DNA from: Ryuthela nishihirai
Lineage: Eukaryota; Arthropoda; Arachnida; Araneae; Heptathelidae
Reading direction: 5' to 3'
Length of the DNA: 64,000 nucleotides
Assembly: GCA_038380435.1 (NCBI GenBank)
Contig: JAWZYU010000019.1
Coordinates: forward strand, 34,869,801-34,933,800
The notes beneath the pieces were generated by a model. It worked only from the letters and a program-made list of their open reading frames with translations, made no database searches and had not been told where the DNA came from. Position 1 is the first letter of the stretch. Each line of letters opens with the position of its first letter. The translations under genes were made by a program, and so were the position numbers. Shown one piece after another: positions 11,824 through 23,290 of this stretch.

Positions 11824-12871
11824 CTGCAAATATATATTTCAAAACCTCTTAAATGCATAATTTTCATATAGAACAACATTTATAACAAAAACTCTATTTA
11901 CACTATAAAATACTTTACTAGTCTACCATCACACAGTTAAAAGAGCAAACAGTTTATCCTAACAGACTATGTTAAATTACTATTTATCTTGATAGTGCAA
12001 TATTACCATCATTTTTTAATCAAGAAGCCAGTTTTATACACTTCATGCCCTATATCAATATTATAATTGTATTTTAGATTATAACATTGGTAGAAGAAGC
12101 AGTTCATAATTGGTTGATGACTGACACTAGTTGTTGTATTACTTGGTTTATTGATCAGTTTTAGGTGTATTATTGCTTTTTTTGAATCATCCAAAGGGTC
12201 ATAAAGAGGAACCATTTGATTTATAATCATGATGATGCAAAATTTAAAATTGTTGAACATATACAAAGAGGCTAGAAGTGACATATAGGAAATATAAAAT
12301 ACCAACAGGAATGACTGACCAAGTAGTTGTATTAAAAACAGCTTAAAATTAACTAACACTGGTAAAACAGTAACTACTAAGTGTTTCATTTTACCAAGCA
12401 TTTTAATAACCAAGCCTGTAAATAACTTGTCTGTAAAATACAGACAAATTGTAACACATCATCAGGTGAGGTGATGCTGCCTCACCTGATGATGTGTTAC
12501 CACTCAGTAACAGTATAAGATAAACTCCTTTAATGATTTTTAATTTCCTCAAGTTTAAAGTAAATATCTTAAATATAGGATTCTGAGCAAATCTGTCATA
12601 TAAATTCAAATACTTCTCATGAACTACACTCAACAAATCAGAGCAATTCAAGTTTTCAAAAGGAAATTGAAAAAAAGCTGAACTGCCACTATTTCTTGTA
12701 ATGTTTCAGAATTTAAGCTTCATTGTGAAATCTGTTGGAAAATGATCTATTATTGTGCAATCTCTATTATTTATGCTTCCATTTCAACACAGAAGAAGTA
12801 AATGCAATGCACCAGTTAATGTTACATATTACATACTGTTAGCAAAGCTTTACTTTTAGTCTAATTACTAG
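11824..12871. other. Intron 12, part next to exon 13
   Basis: AT-rich intron. Apart from the 21-bp stem at 12451-12500 I see no recognisable element; open stretches at 12009-12651 look like chance. Confidence 0.5.
12451..12500. repeat. Perfect 21-bp hairpin
   Basis: Arms 12451-12471 and 12480-12500 pair without mismatch around an 8-nt loop. It could be a MITE remnant or a foldback; a small-RNA role is only possible. Confidence 0.8.
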
Positions 12872-13130
12872 TAATAAATCAGCACTTTGATGTTGATTTG
12901 ATGTTGTTCAAATTTTAGAGGAAAAATTGTCTTGAGCTGGTGGGATACGAACCCACGACCTCCTGATAACATGTCAGGTGCTCTGGACCACTGAGCTACC
13001 AGCCGCCGATCAAGATCTCCTCTAATTAACACTATGAACATTCCTATTATGTCACATATAGGTGCTATTCAGGCAATTTTAGCCAAAAGCGGTTTTCTGT
13101 TTGCCATATAGATGGAAAGCATGTCTTACA
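12872..13130 (-). mobile_element. tRNA-like repeat unit P, left arm (minus)
   Basis: Reading the minus strand, 12936-13004 folds as a cloverleaf: acceptor GGCTGGT/ACCAGCT, D arm GCTC/GAGC, anticodon stem CCTGA/TCAGG with loop CATGTTA, T arm GTGGG/CCCAC around TTCGTAT. Position 33 is A, not the universal T, so a functional tRNA is unlikely. It is followed by a tail AAGACAATTTTTCCTC. The inner side carries the shared GATCAAGATCTCCTCTAATT. Confidence 0.8.
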
Positions 13131-13265
13131 AGTATGCACCTGACATGTTATCAGGAGGTTGTGGGTTCATATCCCACCTGATTCAAGACAATTTTTCCTC
13201 TAAAATTTGAATCGATGTCAAAGTGCTGATTTATTAGTGGATGTTGAACAGTCGAGTTTATCTCA
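13131..13265 (+). mobile_element. tRNA-like repeat unit P, truncated plus copy
   Basis: Keeps the anticodon and T arms (GCACCTGACATGTTATCAGG, GGGTTCATATCCC) and the tail, but lacks the D arm. Joined directly to the inverted left arm and followed at once by the next unit. Confidence 0.75.
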
Positions 13266-13585
13266 TTATTTATCATCATTAGCATACTTGTAAGACATGC
13301 TTTCCATCTATATGGCAAACAGAAAGCCACTTGTGGCTAAAATTGGCTGAATAGTGCCAATATTTGACATAAAAGGAATGTTCATAGCGTTAATTAGAGG
13401 AGATCTTGATCGGTGGCCAGTAGCTCAATGGTCCAGAGCACCTGACATGTTATCGGGAAGTCATGGGTTCACATCCCACCCAGCTCAAGACAATTTTTCC
13501 TCTAAAATTTGAATTGACGTCAAAGTGCTGATTTATTAGTGGATGTTGAACAGTCCAGTTTATCTCATTATTTATCATTCCAATT
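13266..13585 (+). mobile_element. tRNA-like repeat unit P, full plus copy
   Basis: Body (AGCATACTTGTAAGACATGC ...), then a tRNA-like region near 13412-13482 with A-box-like TAGCTCAATGG and B-box-like GGGTTCACATCCC, then the tail. It is an inverted copy of 12872-13130, so 12872-13585 forms one large inverted repeat. Confidence 0.75.
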
Positions 13586-13719
13586 AGTAGTTTCTAATTA
13601 GCCATACATGGTTGGATGTAAAAAGACTGCTTATATTTAACAAACTAATTTTAAAATAGATTGGCAACTATCATCAAAATATTTTTATTGATGTTTTCTT
13701 TGCATGGTCATTAATCTAA

Positions 13720-14020
13720 TATATAAAGTTTGTTTGTTTGTGTGTCTGTCCACTTCTGCACTCAGCCGCCAGAATAGCTAGAGACACCAAACTTTGCACG
13801 AACGTTCCTTTCACACAGCGGATGAATACAGGCTATGTGCGAACTCACTGGGGTCAACCAAAATTGGGGTGGGCAGGTTTGAATTTCTTAAAATCCCCAT
13901 AGATCATCTCCTGTCAAGGCCATCCAGTGTGTTCTTTAACATGCAGAGAGTATGGCTCTCCCACACATGGAGCCACAGCTTAATGTCTTGTTCGATGGAG
14001 GGTGGTCTATCCAAGCTATA
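13720..14020 (-). mobile_element. SINE A fragment and a GTTTGTTTGT-rich repeat
   Basis: 13895-14020 matches the middle of SINE A. Just before it, 13720-13890 is an unclassified repeat beginning TATATAAAGTTTGTTTGTTT and containing CCAAACTTTGCACGAACG; a similar GTTTGTTTGTGTGTCTGT stretch occurs near 37100. Confidence 0.6.
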
Positions 14021-14119
14021 AAGTTATTCAAAATAACTGTTACCACTAATAAATTTGCAAAAAGCAATACATCATCATCACCACCACCACCATCATCATC
14101 ATCCTCAAGCAGCCATGGG

Positions 14120-14647
14120 CTACAGAGGTCCAACCAGACCGTGCAATTTAGTTCTCCAAGCAAGTCTGTCATGAGCTACATCTACTGCATCTGGCCACTG
14201 CACACCAATTCTAAAAAGGTCCTGTTTGACATTGTCTGCCCACCACATCCTAGGTCTCCCCCTCTTTCTGAGGCCTTTAGGCACACTGTTCATAACCCTA
14301 TTCGCCAATCTATAATTATTCATACGGGCAGCATGGCCAAACCAACAGAGTCTTTCTCTGCACAATATGCTGTTTAAAGGAGGTTGCAAACTCCTTTGCC
14401 TAACCTCATTATTAGCTACAAAGTTGAACCACCTAATGCCCAAGATACTGCATAAGCATCTGGAATCAAAAGCATCTAGTTTCCTGTTATCTTGTTTACA
14501 AAGTGTCCAAGTTTCACTACCATAACTAACCCTAGAAAGAACCAAACTATTATACAGTCTAATTTTAGCCTTTAGATGTATGCATCTAACGCCTATTTCT
14601 CCACAATCTCCAAAGATTCTTAAAAGTTGGCAGCAATCCTTATTCAT
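14120..14647 (-). pseudogene. LINE copy 2 C-terminal domain
   Basis: 175 codons with RVSYGSETWTLCK, LDAFDSRCLCSILGIRW, RLCWFGHAARM, and KRGRPRMWWADNV, the domain that follows reverse transcriptase in many LINEs. It ends near the 3' terminus, leaving almost no 3' UTR. Confidence 0.85.
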
Positions 14648-15019
14648 CTGTTAATCTCATGTCACACATCACCAGTAACTGTTACATAGCTCCAAAGGTA
14701 ATTAAACTGTGACACCTGCTCAAGACTGCAACCATTCAGATTAACTGTATCACAGCCTGCCAGACCAATTTTCATCACTTTAGTTTTCTCTCTGTTTATA
14801 ACCAAACCTACTCTTACTACCACTTTCATCAACAGCTCGAATGAAAGAGTTCATATCATTAACATTATTTGCCAAAAGGTCTAAATCATCAGCATAATCT
14901 AAATCAGAAATTTTCGTATCTCCAGTCCATTTAAGGCCAAAATCTTTCCCTTGAAGTGAATTTCACCTAACATAATCAATAACCAAGGTAATGAGAAAAG
15001 GAGACAAAATGCACCCTTG

Positions 15020-15784
15020 TCAAACACCAGAAGTAATGCTAAACCAATTGCTACAAGCCTTACCAACTCTCACACACGACTCAGTGTTATTATAGAGAGC
15101 TTTCATTATGTTAACTAACTTGTCTGGTATACCATATGATTTCACAATCAACCACAAATTATGACGATCAACAGAGTCAAAAGCTTTTTTGAAATCAACA
15201 AAGCTAGCAACCAAAGGTTTCTGAAACTCTAAACATTTCTCAAGAATCTGCCTAAGTGAAAATATCTGATCCACACATCCTCTACCACTTCTGAATCCAC
15301 ATTGTTCATCACACAATTGACTGTCAACCAGATTCTTAATTCTATTAAGCACAATCATGGAAAGAATTTTACCTGAAAAAGGGAGTAGGCTGATACCCCT
15401 ATAGTTATCACAAGAACTGCGATCACCTTTTTTGAAAATATGGATAACAATAGCTCTGGTAAAATCTTTAGGAACCATGCCTTTATCATAAAAGATACTC
15501 AGAATTTCAGTCATCCAAGTGGTAACCGAAACATTCCCAGCTCTAAGCATTTCCGTAGTAATTTCATCTACCCCTGGGGATTTATGAAGTTTAAGTTTAG
15601 AGATAGCCAAAATAACTTCAGATTGTGTTATAGGGCCAACATTAAATCTGCCAGTGCATCTATCATCATTACAAACAATGGGAGTAGAACTAACCACATT
15701 GTTTAGAACATTACTGAAATGCTCAGCCCAGCTAGCCATGACAGAATCCTCCCTTTCTATAACCTTACCTTGTTTATCCTTCAA
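15020..15784 (-). pseudogene. LINE copy 2 reverse transcriptase
   Basis: 254 open codons: KSPGVDEITTEMLR, FKKGDRSSCDNYRGISLL, DEQCGFRSGRGCVDQIF, FVDFKKAFDSVDRHNLW, ending SITSGV at a TGA in place of the Arg in GVRQGC. The catalytic YADD is intact downstream at 14886-14897, past the stop. The short linker frame 15854-16096 (ETNSTLLGKKEQRRQNYLS) belongs to the same protein. Confidence 0.85.
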
Positions 15785-16117
15785 TCCCTGTATACCTGTT
15801 CGTTTTCTACCACATAAAACATTAACTATCTGGTACAGCTCTCTGCTGTTGTGCTATTTAACTGCTTCCTTGGCTTTGTCAGCCGTGCCATCAAACCAAA
15901 GATTCTTATCAGCAGCTAACGGATATTTTACACGTTTATTAAGTTCTCTGTAATGCTTTGTATCAGGACTAGTATGGTATTGATTAAGGACACTCCTGCA
16001 GTTCTTTCTTTCCGAAATAAGCTCAAGTGCCTTATCACTCAGATAATTCTGCCTCCTCTGCTCCTTTTTTCCTAAAAGAGTACTGTTAGTTTCCAAAAAA
16101 GCCTCTTTGAAACGGTT

Positions 16118-16981
16118 TCATTCTTCCTCCACTTCAGTAGTAAGCAAACCATGACTGTCATAATGACTAAGTGACTTATCATAGTAAGCTTTAGCTATAA
16201 CTGGGTCTTTCAGAGCTTCACTATTAAAAGTAAATTTTTTAACCCTAGCACAACACTTTTTAAGTTTAAGTTGCAAGACACTTTTAACAAGGTAATGGTC
16301 AGATCCAATTTCAGCTCCCCTATATGACCTGGTATTCCTAACAGAACTAGCCCATTTGCTGTTAATAAATATATAATCAATCATATTCTTATGCAGCCCA
16401 TCGGGTGAAACCCATGTGTACTTATGTATGTCGCGGTGTTTGTAATAAGTGTTAGCTATTCTGAATCCATTGAGTTTACTTACCTGTAGGAGATGTTGCT
16501 CATTGCAGCTACCAGTACCAAAAGGGCCTATTACTCCTCCCAAAAGGTCAGAGTCAGTACCAACTTTGGCATTGAAGTCACCTAGAACAAGTGTAATATC
16601 TCCTTTCTTGACAGAATTCAAAATATCCTGAAGTTGTCCATAAAACCTCTTCTTATCATCCTCATCGGCATTCTCAGTGGGGGCATAACAGCAGTTAATA
16701 TTCAAGTCCTTAATGCTTGTCTGAAATTTTGCTGTAAGAAACCTTTCATTAATGCACTCGTATCCTAGAAGAGCATTACTAGCGTGTCTGCTGAGAAGCA
16801 GACCCACGCCTTGGTGATGCTTATTGTCGTCCCTCCCTGAAAAGAGAAATTTAAGATTATTTTTAAGAATCTGACCTTCATCTGTCCATTTCGTCTCTTG
16901 CAAACCAAGAATATCTAAATTATAATGGTGGAATTCCTTCGTGAGGACATCAAGAGAAAAAGCTCTGTGCAGAGTCCTCAC
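16118..16981 (-). pseudogene. LINE copy 2 AP endonuclease
   Basis: 287 open codons with LGLQETKW, LVLGDFNAKVG, KYTWVSPDG and GSDHYLV, the metal- and phosphate-binding motifs of APE-type endonucleases. The frame opens at VRTLHRAFS directly after an in-frame TAG, and ends at TEVEEE where a TGA stands for the Trp that copy 1 keeps (EEEWGHF). Confidence 0.85.
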
Positions 16982-17718
16982 ATTCTAACTACCTATGGAG
17001 AGAAAATGGTTAGTGGGATGTTTAAAGAAACTATGTTTATTGAGAGAGGGAATGCCGACAATATCAAACAGCCCCCTAATCGTAGACATGGGGCAAAGAC
17101 CCGTTCCCCCACCACTAAAAGCTGAAGCCATCTACACTGGAAGACTTCCTCCAATGTAGAATTTGACGATGCCAATAGAAGCAAAGAGTTCAGGTGCCTG
17201 CGATGACCTCTGCTCAGGATTATCCACCAGCTGATAAACATATCCTGTGAATCTATTCACTTGGGGCTGTCAACCCACAAACAAACAGAAAACACAGCGG
17301 AAGATTTTCCCTCCACAGAAGCCCACCAGTGCAGCAAAATCAGGATCCATAATCAAGCTCAGAGCCATATATCTGTCCAGTCCAGTAGGTTTATATAGTC
17401 AGCACCAGGACCCTGTGTGGTTGACCACTCCTCAGCAGGGTAGAAAAAAAAGAAAAGTAGCCATAGTTGTCCAGATCAGTAGGCCACACTAATCTGGCAG
17501 CCCTCCCCTTCCGTTCACTTCCACAAGAGAGTATCTCTTTTGAAAGGTACTAACGGTCTGCACCACGAGAAGGCGCGGTTGGATATTAGGTGCTAGGCCT
17601 GGCCGGTTCTATACATCATCACAGGGGATTGGTGCATAGCTCTCCTTCCAGTGACTACCTAGCTACCATTTACAGACCTTGAAACTTATTCAAAATAACT
17701 GTTGCCATCATTAAATTT

Positions 17719-18265
17719 GAAATAATGAATGCATCAAACTAATTTTTTTCTGATTTCACCAAATTTCGCATGATAAACTCATTGCTCAATTTGCTGGGTC
17801 AAGAGTGTGAGCATTCGTGGATATTGAAGTTGTTCTAATTAAGCACAAGTAGAACATGAGATTCAAAAACTAAATTCATATCAAAAGTTAAAATCATTAA
17901 CTTAATTTGAAAAATATGCAAAAGCTAATAAAGGTATATACAAATAATTAATAAATGTTTTAAATATTATGTTAAGTAATAAATAATTTTGCTTAATAAC
18001 AATAATTTTTTTCACCTTAACATTTTTTATGCACCTCAGACCATAGTTAATTTTCTTTTGCTATAAAGTTACATATGCCTGGCAAATTGCATTTGAGGAA
18101 TTCTGGTGGGTATGAAGTGATATGAAAAGTTCAATTATCTGAGCAAGGAAATTCTAGTTTTTGGTTTAGAAACTTCTGACATGGGGAAGATAATGGGTAC
18201 CTCAAACTATATCCATTTCTTTCCTCCCCTAAAAGAGGGAGAAAATTTTAACTGGAGGTGGAGGT
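17719..18265. other. Intron 12 between LINE copy 2 and SINE A
   Basis: AT-rich intron with no structure I can name. Confidence 0.5.
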
Positions 18266-18652
18266 TGGTGTTTTACCTCTGAGTGGCACTTTTTTGCACA
18301 CAATGGGCTATATAGCTAGGTCACATGGACCCTGAAGGCTCAGAGAAGGTTGGGGAGGAGACCCATTGGAACAGCTGTTGGGAGAGAGATAGTAGTCTCC
18401 CGTAAGGCCATCCATTGTGTTCTTTAACATGCAGAGAGTATGGCTCTCCCACACTTGGAGCCATGGCTTAACGTTTCATCCAATGGATAGTGGTCTATCC
18501 AAGCCCATTGGTGTCCCCCTACTGACTGTGGTCAGAGCAAGGAGTTTTTGTGGAGATAAATCTCAATGCTGACCCAGCTGAGACTTGAACCTGGGAGCTA
18601 CAGATCACATGTCTGGCACACTACTGACTGAGCTATCTCCACCCCCACCCCC
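18266..18652 (-). mobile_element. tRNA-derived SINE, family A
   Basis: Near full-length. The tRNA-related head is at 18575-18645 (minus), with a degenerate B box in GGTTCAAGTCTC. The tail ends at 18266 near AACACCAACC. Confidence 0.85.
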
Positions 18653-18914
18653 CATAGGGGAAGGAGAGTTTGTGTAATGATATTTATGCAAATGAAAGCT
18701 TGCAACATGGGGAGTGCCATCTACTCTACATTTTAGAAAGTTTCAGACCCGCAACACTGGGTAAATCTGCTAGTTTAAAATACAACACAATATTAAATCT
18801 GGAAGTACAAGCATACCGTCAATATTGCATTACTTTGTCCTTGAAAATGACAATGATATAAGAAATAGCAGTATTCAAAACATGTATTATATGAGAAACA
18901 AGAGTATATAAATA

Positions 18915-18993
18915 CACAGTCGTATCAGAATAATATGACCACCTACCATACATATACTATGGTAGATGGTCATATTATTCTGATACAACTGTG
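18915..18993. mobile_element. 79-bp MITE-like hairpin with TA flanks
   Basis: Arms 18915-18950 and 18958-18993 are inverted copies with few mismatches (CAGTCGTATCAGAATAATAT against its complement), and both ends abut TA. The length, TA target and end sequence fit a miniature Tc1/mariner element. Confidence 0.7.
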
Positions 18994-19164
18994 TATATAT
19001 ATTCATCAATACCATTGAGAGTTTTTAAATTTAAAACTGCCCAACACAAAGCAAATAGAGAAATATATATATATAAATAAACATCACATAGATTAAAACT
19101 ATAAATTTTTTTTAAAAAACTTCATTTAGGATTTTCAAAATTTTTTGGAGCAAAAACAGAAATG

Positions 19165-19179
19165 CCCCCCCCCCCCCCC
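19165..19179 (+). repeat. Poly-C tract (15 C)
   Basis: Uninterrupted run of C in AT-rich intron, 485 bp downstream of the exon 12 donor. Confidence 0.95.
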
Positions 19180-19663
19180 TCCATCTCCTAATTAAGAGCA
19201 ACTTGAACATAACCAAGAGATCTCAAGGTTGAGTTCGTGGAAGTGGATTTCATTTTTTCCCACTTGCCTAAAATTCCTACTGTAATTTATTCTAAAGTTC
19301 CATAGCTCCTACTTGACTGGCATTAATACTCATATCCATAATTTACAAAATGAACAAACTAACTTATGCATACTCTCATAAAATAATATTATGCTATTTG
19401 CAGAAAACTATATGTAAAGATTCAAATAACAATTTATTTCAATAAACATCAATTTTATTTACTCATATCAGTGACCAGTACTACATTAACTTTATAGAGT
19501 CATGATCACTTTGCAGAATTGAACTTACAATGACAAGGTTCTGTCACACAAATTCTGCTACCAAAATATACTGTTCTTGGAGAAACAAACATAGGGTAAC
19601 TTTAAAACTTAGAAAAGTATAACTTTTTTTAGTCTAAAAATACAAGTCGTGAAGCACACATAC

Positions 19664-19836
19664 CCTGCAATAACTGGAAGCCACTACCCATTGACTATGA
19701 CTTGTTTCCTTTCTCTCCACAACATAATTAGTAATCTTGCTGCCACCATCATGTGCTGGGGGACGCCAGCTGATAGTAGCAGTATGTTGAGTAATATCAG
19801 AGACTTCAAGCGGTCCTTGTGGAGGTCCAGGAAGTC
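19664..19836 (-). CDS. unc-22-like: Twitchin-like exon 12: N-terminal part of Fn4
   Basis: This 173-nt exon runs phase 1 to phase 0. The acceptor TTTTAAAG precedes 19836; the donor is GTATGT at 19663. It begins GLPGPPQGPLEVSDIT, a typical twitchin Ig-to-Fn junction, and continues ISWRPPAHDGGSKITNYVVE with the core Trp and the DGGS turn. It ends at VVASSYCR, just before the strand E region that exon 13 encodes. The Ig3 exon upstream leaves a G that completes the first Gly. No stop or frameshift. Confidence 0.93.
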
Positions 19837-22210
19837 CTTTAAAAAACAACAACATAATAAGCATTTCATACAGCAGAATTGAAACATATATAAACCATGA
19901 TAACTCAAAGATATTTATGATCTAATTTATCATTTATTTATAAATGATAATTGCAAGGAATGCTTGGCATTAAAGATATGAGACTACACAATAAAAAATA
20001 TAAAAACAGAAGTATTAGCCCCAAAAAAGGGAGGCTTATCTCTGAGAGAATAATGCAAGATGGATACTTAATTGTATATATATATATACATATCTATGCA
20101 ATTTTTTTATATAATCATATTTCTACAAAAGTATTTTTTAACATGCAAGCAACTGTTTTACTAAATCAATACAGTGAATCCTCTAATGACTTCATTTACA
20201 ATGAAAACCTATAAGATTATTCATAATAATTTCAAATATTCACAGCATTACAACAAATTGTGTAATATGAATGGGTAGTGTACAAATGAGAGAATTCAGA
20301 ACGTTTTATAAAGAATTTAGATATTTGGAACGTAGGCCCCAGATTTGACTCAGCACACAATGAAGTAATAATCAAGTCCCTCATACCTTCTTGTAGAGAA
20401 TTGTCATGCACCATTTGTACAGTGGCTTGATCTATTGCTGAAGTTCATGCAATGCAGTTGACAATGGGAACTTCTAAACATTGTCATTCATGAAATCCCA
20501 GAGAAAAAGTCAAGGGATATCAAATCTGGCAGTTTCATGGATCTACAATTGGTGGATGGTAACATCCTATGAAGTGTTGGGAGAAACTCTTGTAGGGGCC
20601 TATTTAAAAAGGCATGAAGTTCCTCAAAGGTAAGTAATTTAGGCTATATTGCAGTAAACAAGATAAAAAGAAAAAAGACATAAAATTCTACAACAAAAGT
20701 CAAAATAGCAAAAGCCAAAAGTATAATTTAAAAAAGGGAATAGAAAAATTATGGTTGTAAAGAACCTGGATACCAATTAATGCATTAAAGATAGAACGAA
20801 TAAAATTAAATATGAACAAAACAGCCAGTAATCTTTAAAAATGAAAATAAGAGGATGAATAAAAAATTATCAAAGATATCCAAGTATATGGGTATGTAGT
20901 AGATGATGACTGTTAAAATATACAGGAAACTCAGTGTTAAAATAATATTTCAGTAAAATATGCTAAACATAAAAAGGTGTAAAATTCACACATATGTAGA
21001 TCATTTGAACACAGAAGAAATGAATGAGTTAAATAGCAATGATCTATATGAAGACAAGATAGTAAAACTTCCTCTTTACAATTCATGAAAATGACAGCTA
21101 GTTTGATTTGGAACAATTTGTTTGTGAATCTATTTTGACCAAGATGCCTGCCACTGTGTCAGGAGTTTGGTGGTTGGTTGTAAAGAACGATGGTGGTTTG
21201 GTTGAACACACCTGGAAATCTAGGAATTGAACAAGTAGTGTAGTGTTAAAAAAGGGTGAAGCTGACCTGGAAACAGAATAAATGATGTCATTTCCTATAA
21301 TCTTGTCACATGTCTGGGCACCTAACAAAACTGAAGGGTAGTAGTGGTGGACAGAGAGTGAAGTTTCCAGAGAATTTTGGACAGAACAGGGAGCTGTCAT
21401 TTTCTATAATCATGTCACACAAATTGAAAGAAAACCTGGGAATGAGGGCAAAATGTTCTCACTTGGGACAAAAAAAAAGACTAAAGTATGATGGCCCTGC
21501 AAAAATTACAAATTACACACATATTATAGGAAATTTTGCTGATAGCAAAATGAGAATAAAATTCATCAGCTTCAATGTGAAGACTAATAACAACATAAAG
21601 AAAATGGCGCAAATGGTAAAAAAAAAATACAATGTAAGACTCACTAGCAAAGTGCAGAAGAATTCCATGCAGACATGGAGAGCCTGATACTGGATGGGGT
21701 ACAGTACTCTAACCATTGAATACTAGGGAAATGAGTACACCTGGGATTCAGTCTGTTTATAAACAGACAAGTACACAATGAGATCACAGATGTATGCATA
21801 TGAGAATATCTCAGTCCTCTCTCCATAAGAAAAAGCAGCGAACTTTGACAGTATTCAGAGTCTGTACACATTTGGGCCTGAAATATTTCATGTGGCAAAA
21901 AATGTTAAATTTTTGTCTACAATGAGGTCAAGGAACTATGTTTCATATACAATCAGAAGGAAAGAATCCTAAGCCCATGTTGGTATCCAGATGAATGCTG
22001 TACTTGAAGAAAAAGTGCATAACATTAGCCTTTGCTCAAACAGTCAAACTGTTATGGGGTCTACAGTTTTCACTCAATGGCCTTAATGTGTGAACAGAAA
22101 AGAAATCTAAATTCAACATAAATGTACTGCATATGGTTCAAAGAAGTTTCAAGTGCTTTGCACATTATAATATAAACATCACTTAGATTTCATATTTTAT
22201 TATGATGATA
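19837..22210. other. Intron 11, part next to exon 12
   Basis: AT-rich intron. 20330-20630 contains a decayed transposase-like piece (listed separately). The open stretch at 21310-21687 has no recognisable domain and I take it as chance. Confidence 0.5.
20330..20630 (-). pseudogene. Possible mariner/IS630-like transposase remnant
   Basis: Minus-strand frames give LPDLISLDFFSG near 20520, like the SPDLTPLDFFLWG motif of the last catalytic Asp, followed after shifts by ATVQMVHDN and EGMRDLIIT. Fragmentary. Confidence 0.4.
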
Positions 22211-22746
22211 TTAAAATCAAATTGAAGTTTTTAATTCTCTATGACACTATTAAATGTTTTTAAGCACTTCAACACATGGACAATGCTATCAAGTATCAAA
22301 AGTTATTAAGAGATTTACTTTTGTGACTAGCTTGGTATAAATGGTTATGCACACACTATATCCAAACTCAATCAAAACGATCGCGACCATATACCCAGCA
22401 TTGGAGGAGTTTATTGCATCCAACTCAAAGGCCCCACAGGTAAAAAATCTTTTTTCAAAGACCCCAAAGGTATAAATGGTTATTTCCTTTCCCAATACAT
22501 GTAGACCATCGGCATTCATTATCCTTCTTTTAATCTCTACTGAGACATCCCTTGCCAGAAAGAATGTTGATTATTAAATTTGTTTCCAAAAGCATCCTGG
22601 AAGTTCCTGTTACTACCCATCCTCTGCAGTACGATACATAAATCTCTCCTTAATAACTTTTGATATTTGATAGCATAATCCATGTGTTGAAGTGCTTAAA
22701 AACATTTAACAGTGTCAAAGAGAATTAAAAACTTCAATTAATTTTA
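22211..22746. mobile_element. 536-bp MITE-like element with about 105-bp inverted ends
   Basis: Arms 22211-22313 and 22640-22746 are inverted copies (AAGCACTTCAACACATGG and complement), around an unrelated core. One end recurs at 55471-55569, so this is a dispersed family. The target duplication is unclear. Confidence 0.7.
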
Positions 22747-23011
22747 ATTACCACACTGTGTACCTCTACTCTAATTTTTATTACAATATTATATCCTTTT
22801 CTTTACACTTCAGAATTTATTTTTATTAATGATGTTAATCTGAAACAATATTTTTGGGATTTTTATTTTAAAAACTAACAAAAGCAGAGCACTGAGTTAA
22901 AACTTTGCTTTATTTTTTCCTTTTATTGACACTTTATTAGTGTGTAATTTAGAAACTCATTCAAATCACTTTGTACCAACAAAATAATTTTACATATGAA
23001 ATTAAACCTAC

Positions 23012-23290
23012 CTGTAACATGCATACTAAATGTAGCATCTGCTTGCCCACTATCATTCTTCACTAGCAACTTGTATTTGCCTTCATCTTTTTTCAGTGCT
23101 TCACGAACATATATAATAACATAGTCATCAAATACAGTATATTTTAAGTGCTTGTTCTCTTGAACTTCTAAACCATCTTTGAATAACTGTACATCAAATG
23201 GACCAGTTCCTGAGAAGAATATTTTTATTTTGCCATTATCATTTTCTGGGAAGAAAACTTCATTAGGACACCTTTCAATCTTTGGTGGAG
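23012..23290 (-). CDS. unc-22-like: Twitchin-like exon 11: Ig3 (complete, divergent module)
   Basis: This 279-nt exon is the shortest module (93 codons, about residues 495-587), phase 1 to phase 1. The acceptor TTTTTAG precedes 23290; the donor is GTAGGT at 23011. It is an I-set-like Ig by length, position and the motif KKDEGKYKLLVKN with NDSGQADATFSMHVT. The three hallmark residues are absent: strand B has KIKIFFSG (no Cys), strand C has VQLFKDG where Trp is expected, and strand F lacks Cys. The pattern is strand-consistent, so it is probably a real divergent Ig and not damage. It follows Ig2 directly and leads into Fn4 through VTG-LPGPP. Confidence 0.9.

Larger units (their letters stand above)
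14056..17685 (-). mobile_element. RTE-like LINE, copy 2 (near full length) with long target duplication
   Basis: The best preserved copy, in the gene's orientation inside intron 12. Flanks 14024-14056 and 17686-17718 match over 33 bp with four differences, a target-site duplication. The 3' end carries an ATC/ACC triplet tail (14070-14103). Order on the minus strand: 5' UTR 17685-17000, endonuclease 16981-16118, linker 16096-15854, reverse transcriptase 15784-14700, C-terminal domain 14647-14120. Confidence 0.9.

Noticed and set aside
12936..13004. A functional tRNA gene (cloverleaf on minus strand)
   Set aside because: Lacks T33, is repeated with the same flanks several times, and sits in a dispersed inverted repeat.
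13952..14377. Plus-strand open frame of 141 codons
   Set aside because: Antisense to LINE copy 2 C-terminal domain and its triplet tail; Ser/Pro run comes from the ATC/ACC repeat.
21310..21687. Plus-strand open frame of 125 codons
   Set aside because: No recognisable motif, Lys/Asn-rich from A-rich sequence, opposite to the gene inside an intron.
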